64,000 nucleotides of DNA from Bradyrhizobium sp. CCH5-F6 (GTDB lineage: Bacteria; Pseudomonadota; Alphaproteobacteria; Rhizobiales; Xanthobacteraceae): positions 268,488-332,487 of the forward strand of contig NZ_LSIC01000012.1 in the NCBI RefSeq assembly GCF_001556045.1, in the 5' to 3' direction. Shown here piece by piece: positions 34,832 through 43,274 of the stretch (position 1 is its first letter; each line of letters opens with the position of its first letter). A model generated the notes under the pieces. It was not told the DNA's origin, searched no databases, and saw only the letters and a list, made by a program, of their open reading frames with translations. Both the position numbers and the translations under genes were made by a program.

Positions 34832-34845
34832 GCAGGTCCCCCGCC

Positions 34846-35919
34846 TCAATCCACCATATCTGCGACGGCCTTGCCGCAGGCCGTGGTGTCGGCATTGCCG
34901 CCGAGATCCTTTGTGCGCAGCGTGCGCTCGGCCAATGTGCGCTCGATTGCCTCGACGATCGATCTGCCTGCTTCCTTCTCGCCGAGATGCTCGAACATCA
35001 TTGCGCCCGACCAGATCATGCCGATCGGATTGGCGATGCCCTGCCCCGCGATGTCGGGCGCCGAGCCGTGCACCGGCTCGAACACCGAGGGGAAATCGCC
35101 CTCGGGATTGATGTTGCCTGATGGAGCGATGCCGATCGTGCCGGTACAGGCCGGGCCGAGATCGGAGAGGATGTCGCCGAACAGATTGGAGCCGACGACG
35201 ACGTCGAACCAATCCGGATGCAGCACGAAGTTCGCGGTCAGGATGTCGATGTGGTACTTGTCCCACTTCACGCCCGGAAACTTCCTGGCCATCGCCTCCA
35301 CGCGCTCGTCCCAATAGGGCATGGTGATGGAGATGCCATTGGACTTAGTCGCCGAGGTCAGGTGCTTCTTCGGCCGCGACTGGGCGAGCTCGAAGGCGAA
35401 TTTCAGGATGCGGTCGACGCCGGTGCGGGTCATCACCGTCTGCTGCGTCACGAACTCGCGCTCCGTGTCCGGGAACATGCGCCCGCCGACGGAGGAATAT
35501 TCACCTTCCGTGTTTTCGCGCACCACCCAGAAATCGATGTCGCCGGGCTTGCGGCCCACCAAGGGCGACGGCACGCCGGGCATCAGCCGCACCGGGCGCA
35601 GGTTCACATACTGGTCGAACTCGCGACGGAATTTGATCAACGAGCCCCACAGCGAGACGTGATCCGGGATCTTGGCCGGCCAGCCGACCGCGCCGAAATA
35701 GATCGCATCGTGCTTGCCGATCTTCTCCTTCCAGTCGTCAGGCATCATCTGGCCGTGCTTCTCGTAATAGTCCCAGGACGAGAAGTCGAAATGGTCGAAA
35801 TGCACGGAGACGCCGTGCTTCTTCGCCGCCGCCTCCAGAACGCGCAGCCCCTCCGGCATGACCTCCTTGCCGATGCCGTCGCCGGGAATGACCGCGATCC
35901 GGTACTGTTTCTTGCTCAT
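34846..35919 (-). CDS. ttuC: Tartrate dehydrogenase/decarboxylase
   Basis: A 357-residue isocitrate/isopropylmalate dehydrogenase-fold enzyme. It begins YRIAVIPGDGIGKEVMPEGL, and has the substrate segment DFWVVRENTEGEYSSVGG, the metal and NAD part SNLFGDILSDLGPACTGTIG and FEPVHGSAPDIAGQG. FDHFDFSSWDYYEKHGQMMP near the N-terminus is characteristic of tartrate dehydrogenase rather than LeuB. It oxidises tartrate or malate-type 2-hydroxydicarboxylates with NAD. Start 35919 is standard; a long open frame upstream is not coding. Confidence 0.92.
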   Translation of the reverse strand: MSKKQYRIAVIPGDGIGKEVMPEGLRVLEAAAKKHGVSVHFDHFDFSSWDYYEKHGQMMPDDWKEKIGKHDAIYFGAVGWPAKIPDHVSLWGSLIKFRREFDQYVNLRPVRLMPGVPSPLVGRKPGDIDFWVVRENTEGEYSSVGGRMFPDTEREFVTQQTVMTRTGVDRILKFAFELAQSRPKKHLTSATKSNGISITMPYWDERVEAMARKFPGVKWDKYHIDILTANFVLHPDWFDVVVGSNLFGDILSDLGPACTGTIGIAPSGNINPEGDFPSVFEPVHGSAPDIAGQGIANPIGMIWSGAMMFEHLGEKEAGRSIVEAIERTLAERTLRTKDLGGNADTTACGKAVADMVD

Positions 35920-36073
35920 CGAGAACGTCCTTGGTTTGGTCCGGCAGTCGCCGCGTTTTGACCGCACTGCAATGGACCAAAGTCGCGGACGGTGCAACGC
36001 TGCACTGCAATGTTGACCATGGCGCGGCCGAGCGCCTACTGATTTGATCCTGTTCCCATCCTGCGAGTACCCC

Positions 36074-36850
36074 ATGGATCTGCATCTGCGCGGCAAGCGC
36101 GTCCTGATCACCGGCGCGTCCAAGGGCATTGGCGCAGCCGCTGCCGAGGCGTTTGCCGAGGAAGGCGCGCATCTCCTGCTCGCCGCCCGCAGCGGCGAGG
36201 CGCTCAAGGCGCTGGCCGACCGCCTGCGCTCCGCCCACCAGATCGACGCCGCAACGAGCATCGTCGATCTGCGCAAGGAAGAAGACGTGGCGCGGCTGGC
36301 GAAAGAAGCCGCCGACATCGACGTGCTCGTCAACAATGCCGGCGACATCCCCGGTGGCTCGATCGACAAGATCGACGAGGCGACCTGGCGCCACGCTTGG
36401 GAACTGAAAGTGTTCGGCTACATCAACCTGACGCGGCACGTCTACGCACAGATGAAAGCGAAGGGCGGTGGCGTCATCGTCAACGACATCGGCGCGGCCG
36501 GCGAAAAGTTCGACGCCAACTACATCTGCGGCAGCGCCGGCAATGCCGCGTTGATGGCGTTCACGCGTGCGCTCGGCGGCAAGAGTCTCGCCGACAACAT
36601 CCGCGTGATCGGCATCAATCCCGGTCCCGTCGGCACCGATCGCCACGTCACCCTGCTCAAGACGCGCGCAAAACACCAGTTCGGCGACGAGAGCCGCTAC
36701 AAGGAATTCCAGAAGAGCCTGCCGCTCGGCAGGCCTGCGCACGCACGCGAGATCGGTGATCTCATGGCGTTCCTGGCATCGGATCGCTCCGGCTATACGT
36801 CCGGCGTGATCTACACGGTGGACGGCGGCATCAGCGCGGGATGGGGTTAA
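36074..36850 (+). CDS. SDR family protein with altered catalytic residues
   Basis: A 258-residue short-chain dehydrogenase fold. The nucleotide loop ITGASKGIGAAAAEAF and VLVNNAGDIPGG are intact, and VDGGISAGWG ends it normally. The active site is not: the serine strand reads IVNDIGAAGEKF with no serine, and the tyrosine motif is NYICGSAGNAAL, so YxxxK has lost its lysine. NAD binding looks possible but classical catalysis does not. It is divergent from the tartrate dehydrogenase gene. Start 36074 (MDLHLRGKRVLITGAS) fits the fold. Confidence 0.88.
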   Translation: MDLHLRGKRVLITGASKGIGAAAAEAFAEEGAHLLLAARSGEALKALADRLRSAHQIDAATSIVDLRKEEDVARLAKEAADIDVLVNNAGDIPGGSIDKIDEATWRHAWELKVFGYINLTRHVYAQMKAKGGGVIVNDIGAAGEKFDANYICGSAGNAALMAFTRALGGKSLADNIRVIGINPGPVGTDRHVTLLKTRAKHQFGDESRYKEFQKSLPLGRPAHAREIGDLMAFLASDRSGYTSGVIYTVDGGISAGWG

Positions 36851-36859
36851 CTCGATCCT

Positions 36860-36941
36860 CGTCGTTGCGAGCGCAGCAAAGCAATCCTGGAATGCATCCC
36901 CGGTGGGAGTCTGGATTGCTTCGCTGCGCTCGCAATGACGA
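36860..36941. repeat. Palindromic intergenic repeat, family B, copy 2
   Basis: CGTCGTTGCGAGCGCAGCAA AGCAATCC left; GGATTGCTTCGCTGCGCTCG CAATGACGA right. The ATG at 36935, a possible start of the amidase gene, lies inside its right end. Confidence 0.8.
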
Positions 36942-36970
36942 AAGCAAGAATGGGCATAGGAGTAAAACAA

Positions 36971-38389
36971 TTGTCTCAAGACCTGATCCGCGAAACCGCA
37001 TGCGCCGTGGTCGACAAGCTGCGGTCCGGTGACGTCTCGCCGCTCGAGCTTCTGGATGTGCTGGAGAAGCGCATCAAGGAGGTCGACGGCAAGGTCAACG
37101 CGCTGCCGACACTGTGCTTCGACCGGGCACGGGATAGCGCCAAGGCGCTGATGCGGAAGCCGGCCGGTGCGCGCGGGCTGCTCGCCGGCTTGCCGGTCCC
37201 CATCAAGGATCTGACCGATGTTGCAGGCGTGTTGAACACGCAGGGCTCGCCAATCTTCAAGGACAACATCCCCGCGAAGTCCGACCTCATGGTCGAGAAC
37301 CTCGAGGCCAACGGCGCGGTCGTCTACGCCAAGTCGAACACGCCGGAATTCGGCGCCGGCGCCAACACTTTCAACGAGGTGTTCGGCGCGACGCTCAATC
37401 CCTGGGACACGACGAAATCGGCAGCGGGCTCCTCCGGCGGTGCGGCCGTGGCGCTCGCAACCGGCATGGCCTGGCTCGCCCAGGGCTCGGACATGGGCGG
37501 CAGCCTGCGCAGCCCCGCGGCATTCTGCGGCGTCGTCGGCATGCGCCCGAGCATCGGCCGTGTCGCGCATACCCCTAAATCAGGTATCGATCGCAATCTC
37601 GGCGTGGTCGGCCCGATGGCGCGCAACGTCGAGGATCTCGCGCTGCTGCTCGATGCCATGAGCGGCGACTATGCGGACGATCCGCTGTCGCTGCCCGCCC
37701 CTGCAACCTCGTTCCTTTCGGCGGCACAGGCCGGCAAGAAGCCCAAGCGCATCGCTTATTCACCCGATCTCGGCATCACGCCGGTCGATCCCGAAGTGAA
37801 GGCCATCACGCGCAAGGCCGCCGAACGTTTCGCGGAGGCCGGAGCGATCGTGGAGGAGGCGCATCCGGACTGGCGCGAGGCGCATGAATGCTTCCACGTG
37901 CTGCGCGCGTTCGACTTCGCGATCACCAAGGCCAACTTGTTGCGTACCAAGCGCGACCTGCTCAAGCCCGAGGTGATCTGGAACATCGAGGAAGGTCTCA
38001 AGCTCACGGTCGAGCAGCTCGCGCGCGCCGAGGCGCAGCGCGTCGGCATGACCGCGCGGGCCGTCGAGTTCTTCAAGAGCTACGATCTCCTGCTGGTGCC
38101 GACGACGATCGTGCCGCCCTTCCCGATCGAACACCGCTATGTCGCAGAATGCGCCGGCAAGAGGTTCGACAATTACGTCGAATGGCTCGGCATCGTCTAC
38201 GCCATCACGCTCGCCTGCTGCCCGTCGCTTTCGCTGCCGTGCGGCTTCACGGCATCGGGCCTGCCGATCGGCGTGCAGGTCGTCGGCGCACCGCGTGCCG
38301 ACGCGCAGGTGATCGCCGGCGCGAAGGTGCTGGAGGATATTCTGGGCCTGCGCGGCACGACGCCGATCGAGCCGAAGGTGAAGAACTGA
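36971..38389 (+). CDS. Amidase (amidase-signature family)
   Basis: A 472-residue amidase-signature serine hydrolase. The Ser-cisSer-Lys triad is readable: lysine in GLPVPIKDLTD, cis-serine in SAAGSSGGAAVALA and nucleophile in GSDMGGSLRSPAAFCG. It hydrolyses a carboxylic amide in the cytoplasm; the substrate is unknown. I prefer a TTG start at 36971 because AGGAG sits 8 bases before it; ATG codons at 36950 and 36935 are alternatives, the latter inside a repeat. The racemase-fold gene starts 10 bases after the stop, indicating an operon. Confidence 0.88.
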   Translation: MSQDLIRETACAVVDKLRSGDVSPLELLDVLEKRIKEVDGKVNALPTLCFDRARDSAKALMRKPAGARGLLAGLPVPIKDLTDVAGVLNTQGSPIFKDNIPAKSDLMVENLEANGAVVYAKSNTPEFGAGANTFNEVFGATLNPWDTTKSAAGSSGGAAVALATGMAWLAQGSDMGGSLRSPAAFCGVVGMRPSIGRVAHTPKSGIDRNLGVVGPMARNVEDLALLLDAMSGDYADDPLSLPAPATSFLSAAQAGKKPKRIAYSPDLGITPVDPEVKAITRKAAERFAEAGAIVEEAHPDWREAHECFHVLRAFDFAITKANLLRTKRDLLKPEVIWNIEEGLKLTVEQLARAEAQRVGMTARAVEFFKSYDLLLVPTTIVPPFPIEHRYVAECAGKRFDNYVEWLGIVYAITLACCPSLSLPCGFTASGLPIGVQVVGAPRADAQVIAGAKVLEDILGLRGTTPIEPKVKN

Positions 38390-38399
38390 CGTCTCCGTC

Positions 38400-39050
38400 A
38401 TGACAACGCCGCCTCGCATCGCCCTCATCCACGCCCTCAAGCACTCCATCGCCCCGATCGAGGCGGCGTTCGCGACGGCGTGGCCTGAGGCTCGGCTGAT
38501 GAACCTGCTCGACGACAGCCTGTCTGCGGATTTGGCGCGCGACGGCGCGCTCACCGACGCCATGACCCAGCGCTTCCTGGCGCTGGGCGATTACGCAGCG
38601 GCGACGGGCGCGGACGGGATCTTGTTCACCTGTTCGGCCTTCGGTCCCTGCATCGAAGCCGTCGCGCAGGCGCACGCGTCGATGCCGGTGCTGAAGCCGA
38701 ACGAGGCCATGATCGAACGTGCGGTGACCATGGGGCAGCGCATCGGCCTGCTCTCGACTTTCCCGCCGACCTTGGCCTCGATGCCGCCCGAGTTTCCTAC
38801 CGCCGTCGAGGTCGTACCGAAGCTTGCCGAGGGCGCGCTGGCCGCGCTCGACCGCGGCGACCGTGCCATGCATGATCGGCTGATCGCGGAAGCATCTCGC
38901 GATCTGCGCGACTGCGACGTCATTGCGCTGGCGCAGTTCAGCATTGCCGCGACCGCGCCGCTCGTCGCCGAGGCCACCGGCCGCCCCGTCGTCACCACGC
39001 CGGACAGCGCCGTCGACAAGCTGATGCGGCTTCTTAAGGCGAAGGCTTAA
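38400..39050 (+). CDS. Aspartate/glutamate racemase-superfamily protein with one catalytic cysteine
   Basis: A 216-residue member of the Asp/Glu/hydantoin racemase superfamily. The first catalytic cysteine is present in ILFTCSAFGPCIEAV. The second, normally in a GC-type turn of the C-terminal half, is replaced: that strand reads CDVIALAQFSIAATAPL. One-cysteine relatives are decarboxylases, isomerases or one-sided enzymes rather than true racemases. It follows the amidase gene closely. Its TAA stop overlaps the TTA stop of the convergent TetR gene (39047-39050). Confidence 0.82.
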   Translation: MTTPPRIALIHALKHSIAPIEAAFATAWPEARLMNLLDDSLSADLARDGALTDAMTQRFLALGDYAAATGADGILFTCSAFGPCIEAVAQAHASMPVLKPNEAMIERAVTMGQRIGLLSTFPPTLASMPPEFPTAVEVVPKLAEGALAALDRGDRAMHDRLIAEASRDLRDCDVIALAQFSIAATAPLVAEATGRPVVTTPDSAVDKLMRLLKAKA

Positions 39051-39694
39051 GCGCCGGCCTTTGTCCGGCGCCGCGCATCCTTGATCGCGACCGCGAGCGC
39101 AGCCTTCGTCTCGTTCACGAAGTCCTCGACCAATTCCTCACGCGTGGCATGCGCCACCTCGCCGGTGAACAGGCCCTGCTCGGCCAGCATCACCACCCCG
39201 TGCAGCGCGGCCCAGATCTTGAGCGCCTGCCGCTCGCGCAGGTAGCCGACCGCCGGGGCCTCCAGCGCTTCGATCACGAGCGCAAAGGTTTCGCGCGTCG
39301 CCTCGTGCAGCTCGCTGCCCTTGGCCGCGCAGGACACGGTGCGCGAAGCGAACATCAAGCGGTAGATGCCATTACGGCGCAGACCGAAATCGAGCGTCGC
39401 CTGCGCGAGCCGCGAGAGCTTCGACTGCTTCGACGGCTTCGCCATCGCCTCGCGCAGAATCGCTGTGAGTTGCCGGAATGCCTCCGCCGTGACCGCCGCG
39501 AGCAGCGCCTCGCGGTCGGCGAAATGCCGGTATGGCGCCGGCTGCGAAACACCGAGCTGCCTGGCAAGCGCCTTGATGCTGATCGCCTCGGCGCCGCCCC
39601 GCTCCGCCTCGCGCAATGCGGCCTTGATCAACGCGTCGCGGAGATCGCCATGGTGATAGGTCTTCTCGGGCTTGCGAGCGAGTTGTGAACGCAT
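39047..39694 (-). CDS. TetR/AcrR family transcriptional regulator
   Basis: A 215-residue TetR regulator. The DNA-binding helix-turn-helix is at about residues 14-60 (ALIKAALREAERGGAEAISI, then ARQLGVSQPAPYRHFADREA). The C-terminal ligand domain resembles the TetR_C_33/WHG type (LMFASRTVSCAAKGSELHEA, MLAEQGLFTGEVAHATREEL). It is divergent from the ferredoxin-P450 genes, which it probably represses. Start 39694 gives the usual short arm before the first helix. Confidence 0.9.
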   Translation of the reverse strand: MRSQLARKPEKTYHHGDLRDALIKAALREAERGGAEAISIKALARQLGVSQPAPYRHFADREALLAAVTAEAFRQLTAILREAMAKPSKQSKLSRLAQATLDFGLRRNGIYRLMFASRTVSCAAKGSELHEATRETFALVIEALEAPAVGYLRERQALKIWAALHGVVMLAEQGLFTGEVAHATREELVEDFVNETKAALAVAIKDARRRTKAGA

Positions 39695-39721
39695 GTCGGG
39701 GAGAAGCCTATAAGTTTGCGC

Positions 39722-39751
39722 TTGACAGGGGAAGCCCGCCACGAATGTAAT
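39722..39751 (+). promoter_or_regulatory. Sigma-70-type promoter for the ferredoxin-P450 operon
   Basis: TTGACA (39722-39727), 18-base spacer, TGTAAT (39746-39751): a full -35 and five of six -10 bases. It lies between the divergent TetR gene and the ferredoxin. TAAGTT (39711-39716) and AACTTA (39759-39764) flank it as a possible split operator. Confidence 0.65.
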
Positions 39752-39831
39752 AGGATATAACTTAGAACAATCCCAGACGAGGAACGCGCCGCCCTTTCGG
39801 GCCCTGCGCGCACACGACCAAGGAAGCCGCA

Positions 39832-40041
39832 ATGTCAGAGCGACTGAAGGTTCACGTCGATCCGGACAAGTGCCAGGGCCATGCCCGCTGCAAGGCACTC
39901 GCACCGGAACTTTTCGAGCTCGACGAATATGGCAACGCGCACGTAGCCGGCGACGGCACCGTCCCGCCGGGGCTCGAGGACAAGGCCTGGCTTGCGAAAT
40001 CCAACTGCCCGGAAATCGCGATCGACGTGATCGAGGAATAG
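39832..40041 (+). CDS. Ferredoxin, [3Fe-4S] P450-partner type
   Basis: A 69-residue ferredoxin with three cysteine ligands in the pattern CQGHARC (residues 14 and 20) and NCPEIAIDV near residue 58. The second position of the first motif is not cysteine, as in single 3Fe-4S ferredoxins that serve bacterial P450s. The gene is 57 bases upstream of the P450 gene, and it should pass electrons to that enzyme. The needed ferredoxin reductase is not in the cluster. Confidence 0.92.
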   Translation: MSERLKVHVDPDKCQGHARCKALAPELFELDEYGNAHVAGDGTVPPGLEDKAWLAKSNCPEIAIDVIEE

Positions 40042-40098
40042 CGCGGCCGTTTCCGCCCCCCATGCTTTCAGCGAACACGAGCCAAGGGATTCCCTGCC

Positions 40099-41319
40099 AT
40101 GTCCGACGTCAATCAGCCCACCGCCCATCCGCCCGTGACCGACTGGGTTCATGATTTCGACCACACCGATCCGCAATGGACGGAGGACCCCTTCCCGATC
40201 TGGGACGAGCTGCGCGCCGCAAGTCCCGTGGTCCACTCGAAACGGTTTCTCGGCTGCTACCTGCCGACGACCTATGAAGCCGTGCGCGAGATCGCCAACG
40301 ACACCGAGCACTTCTCATCACGCCGCATCATCGTTCGCGACGTGCGCCCCGAGGTCGCCAGGAACGCGGCGCCGCCGATCACCTCCGATCCGCCCGAGCA
40401 CAAGCCGGCCAAGCAATTGCTGCTGCCGCCCTTCACGCCGGATGCGATGAAGAAGCTCGAGCCGCGGGTCCGCGCCATCTGCAACGAGCTGATCGACGAG
40501 TTCATCGCCGACGGCAAGGTCGATGCTGCCGCACGCTACAGCAAATACATCCCGGTTCGGGCGATCGCGCACATGCTCGGCATCCCCGAGAGCGACAGCG
40601 ATCTCTTCATCAACTGGATTCACATGATCCTCGAGCTCGGCATCAAGGACGAGAGCAAGCTGCTCCAGGCCGTGCAGGAGATGACCGCCTATTTCAGCGG
40701 CCACATCGAAGCGCGCAAGAACAAGCCCAGCGACGACCTGATCTCCTATCTGATGAACGCCAGGGACAAGCAAGGCAATCCGCTCGAGGACTCCCACGTG
40801 CTGGGTTCGCTGCGCCTGCTGCTGATCGCCGGCATCGACACCACCTGGAGCGCGATCGGCTCCTCTCTCTGGCATCTTGCCAGGACGCCGGCCGACCGCG
40901 CGCGGCTGATCGCCGAGCCCGGGCTGATGCCGACCGCGGTGGAGGAACTGCTGCGCGCCTATTCGCCGGTGACGATGGCACGCGAGGTGGTCAAGGAGAC
41001 GACGGTTTCGGGATGTCCTGTCAAGCCGGGCAACATGGTGCTGTTGTCCTTCCCAGCCGCCAACCGCGACCCCAGGATGTTTCCGGACGCTGACAAAGTC
41101 GTGATCGACCGACGCGAGAACCGCCATGCCGCCTTCGGCCTCGGTATCCATCGCTGCGTCGGTTCCAACCTGGCGCGAATGGAGATGCAGGTTGCGCTGG
41201 AGGAATGGCTGAAGCGGATTCCGGATTTCCGCCTCGATCCGGCGGGCACAGTGACCTGGTCGCAGGGCACGGTGAGAGGCCCCCGGCAGTTGCCATTTTT
41301 GCTGGGAAAGGCGATGTAG
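40099..41319 (+). CDS. Cytochrome P450
   Basis: A 406-residue soluble bacterial P450. The oxygen-activating I-helix is LLIAGIDTTWSAIGSSL, the K-helix EELLRAYSPV supplies the ExxR pair, and the haem loop is AFGLGIHRCVGSNLARME with the cysteine thiolate. TSDPPEHKPAKQLLLPPFTP is the usual substrate-access region. It is the second gene of the operon that starts with the ferredoxin. The substrate cannot be read. Confidence 0.95.
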   Translation: MSDVNQPTAHPPVTDWVHDFDHTDPQWTEDPFPIWDELRAASPVVHSKRFLGCYLPTTYEAVREIANDTEHFSSRRIIVRDVRPEVARNAAPPITSDPPEHKPAKQLLLPPFTPDAMKKLEPRVRAICNELIDEFIADGKVDAAARYSKYIPVRAIAHMLGIPESDSDLFINWIHMILELGIKDESKLLQAVQEMTAYFSGHIEARKNKPSDDLISYLMNARDKQGNPLEDSHVLGSLRLLLIAGIDTTWSAIGSSLWHLARTPADRARLIAEPGLMPTAVEELLRAYSPVTMAREVVKETTVSGCPVKPGNMVLLSFPAANRDPRMFPDADKVVIDRRENRHAAFGLGIHRCVGSNLARMEMQVALEEWLKRIPDFRLDPAGTVTWSQGTVRGPRQLPFLLGKAM

Positions 41320-41354
41320 GCCTTCCGACACGAGTACGGAGACGCCGGACGGCC

Positions 41355-42017
41355 ATGGCTGACGACAACGAGCCATCCGACAGCAAGCTGACGCGTACCA
41401 AGGAGAAGTGGGCGCGCGAGGGCCGCTTCCTCACAGGGAAGATCACGCGGCCGGAGGATCAAAGGCTTCCCCCCGGCCAGCACCTCACCAAGGATTGGCC
41501 TGTGCTCGATCTCGGGGTCGTCCCGCCGGTGTCGCGGGAGCGCTGGCGGCTCGACGTCTATGGTGCAGTCGAGACGCCCGTGTTCTGGACCTTCGCCGAA
41601 TTCACCGCACAGAAGCAGGAGCGGTTCACCTCCGACATCCATTGCGTGACGACCTGGTCGCGCTATGACAACGAGTGGGAAGGGCTTGCGACGCGTGAGC
41701 TGCTCGCGGCCTGCCGGCCGCGCGACGATGCGCGGTTCGTGGTGCTGCATTCCTACGATGGCTACACCACGAATCTCGCGTTGCAAGACTTTGCCGCCGA
41801 GGACGCTCTGCTCGCCCATAGCTGGTCGGGCCAGCCGCTGAGCGAGGAACATGGCGGCCCGGTGCGGCTGGTCGTGCCGCATCTGTATTTCTGGAAGAGT
41901 GCCAAATGGCTCCAGGCCATCGAATTCCTGACGGAGGATGCGCCGGGCTTCTGGGAAGTCCGCGGCTATCATAACCGCGGCGATCCCTGGGCCGAACAGC
42001 GCTATTCGGGCGATTAG
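41355..42017 (+). CDS. Sulfite oxidase-like molybdopterin oxidoreductase (YuiH type)
   Basis: A 220-residue protein with the oxidoreductase molybdopterin-binding fold and no signal peptide, so it is cytoplasmic. The molybdenum-ligand cysteine is in TSDIHCVTTWSRYDN; HSYDGYTTNLALQDF and GGPVRLVVPHLYFWKSAKW are further conserved parts. It resembles YuiH rather than periplasmic MsrP, and the dimerisation domain of true sulfite oxidases is absent. It starts 35 bases after the P450 stop. A redox link with the P450 is only suggested by position. Confidence 0.88.
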   Translation: MADDNEPSDSKLTRTKEKWAREGRFLTGKITRPEDQRLPPGQHLTKDWPVLDLGVVPPVSRERWRLDVYGAVETPVFWTFAEFTAQKQERFTSDIHCVTTWSRYDNEWEGLATRELLAACRPRDDARFVVLHSYDGYTTNLALQDFAAEDALLAHSWSGQPLSEEHGGPVRLVVPHLYFWKSAKWLQAIEFLTEDAPGFWEVRGYHNRGDPWAEQRYSGD

Positions 42018-42041
42018 GTTCAAGCAAGGACGGGGAATCCC

Positions 42042-43265
42042 ATGCCGACGGAACGCTTTCAATTCACCGGAGAAGGCGGCCATCAGCTCTCGGCCGTGCT
42101 GGAGCTGCCGGACGGGGAGCCCGCCGCCTATGCGCTGTTCGCGCACTGCTTCACATGCGGCAAGGATACGCTGGCGGCTAAGCGGATTTCCGTGGCACTG
42201 GCGGCCAGAGGCATCGCGGTGCTGCGATTCGACTTCACCGGGCTCGGCTCCAGCGAGGGCGACTTCGCCAATTCGACGTTCTCCTCCAACGTCGCCGATC
42301 TCGTGCGCGCGGCCGACCATCTGCGCAACGCCCGCAAGGCGCCGTCCATCCTGATCGGCCACAGCCTCGGAGGTGCCGCGATCCTGGCGGCAGCAGGGCA
42401 GATCCCCGAGGCCAGGGCGGTCGTGGCCATCGCGGCGCCGTCCGATCCCGCCCACGTCGCCGGTCTGTTCAAGGAGCATATCGACAATATCCGCACCCAG
42501 GGCGAGGTCGAAGTCTCGCTCGCGGGACGCCCGTTCCGGATCAGGCGTGAATTCCTCGACGACGTCGCCGAGCACGAGCTGATCAAGGACGTCGCCGGCC
42601 TGCACAAGGCGCTGCTGGTGATGCATTCGCCGGTCGACGACACCGTCGGCATCGACAACGCGACGAAGATTTTCGTTGCGGCGAAGCATCCCAAGAGCTT
42701 CGTCTCGCTCGATCATGCCGATCACCTGCTGACGAAGCCCACCGACGCGCTTTACGCGGCCGACGTGATCGCGGCCTGGGCGAGCCGTTACATTGACGCA
42801 GCAAAGCCCGCAAAGGCGATGGATCTACCCGAGGCTCCGCGAAAGGTCGTGGTACAGGAGACCCGCAAAAGCAAGTTCAACCAGACCATCACCGTCGGCC
42901 CACACCATCTGGTGGCAGACGAACCCGTTGCGGCGGGCGGCGCAGATGCCGGGCCAGGCCCGTATGATCTCCTGCTCGCCGGCCTCGGCGCCTGCACCTC
43001 CATGACCATGCGCCTCTACGCCGACCGCAAGTCACTGCCGCTCGAGCGCGTGACCGTCTCGTTGAAGCATTCCAAGATCTACGCAAAAGACTGCGAAGAA
43101 TGCGAGACGCGCGAGGGCATGCTCGACCAGATCGAGCGCGACATCACGATGGACGGCGTCCTCGATGCCGAGCAACGCAAGAAGCTGATGGAGATCGCCG
43201 ACAAGTGCCCGGTGCACCGGACGCTGACGTCGGAGATACGCATCGTGACGAAGGCCGTGGAGTAG
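42042..43265 (+). CDS. Bifunctional alpha/beta hydrolase-OsmC family protein
   Basis: A 407-residue fusion. Residues 1-255 are an alpha/beta hydrolase: nucleophile in GHSLGGAAIL, acid in MHSPVDDTVG, histidine in DHADHLL. Residues 270-407 are OsmC/Ohr-like with both peroxidatic-type cysteines: GLGACTSMTMRLYADRK and DKCPVHRTL. OsmC domains reduce organic hydroperoxides with thiols. The fusion is a known but uncharacterised arrangement. It is the last gene of the ferredoxin-P450 operon, 24 bases after the preceding stop, and may handle peroxide or reactive products. Confidence 0.92.
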   Translation: MPTERFQFTGEGGHQLSAVLELPDGEPAAYALFAHCFTCGKDTLAAKRISVALAARGIAVLRFDFTGLGSSEGDFANSTFSSNVADLVRAADHLRNARKAPSILIGHSLGGAAILAAAGQIPEARAVVAIAAPSDPAHVAGLFKEHIDNIRTQGEVEVSLAGRPFRIRREFLDDVAEHELIKDVAGLHKALLVMHSPVDDTVGIDNATKIFVAAKHPKSFVSLDHADHLLTKPTDALYAADVIAAWASRYIDAAKPAKAMDLPEAPRKVVVQETRKSKFNQTITVGPHHLVADEPVAAGGADAGPGPYDLLLAGLGACTSMTMRLYADRKSLPLERVTVSLKHSKIYAKDCEECETREGMLDQIERDITMDGVLDAEQRKKLMEIADKCPVHRTLTSEIRIVTKAVE

Positions 43266-43274
43266 GCACTTGCA

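Noticed and set aside
35738-37570. 610-codon minus-strand open frame across tartrate dehydrogenase, SDR and amidase genes
   Set aside because: It overlaps three well-supported genes in other frames and shows no domain.
39695-40078. N-terminal extension of the TetR gene
   Set aside because: It would run through the ferredoxin gene and the promoter region; the helix-turn-helix begins normally from 39694.
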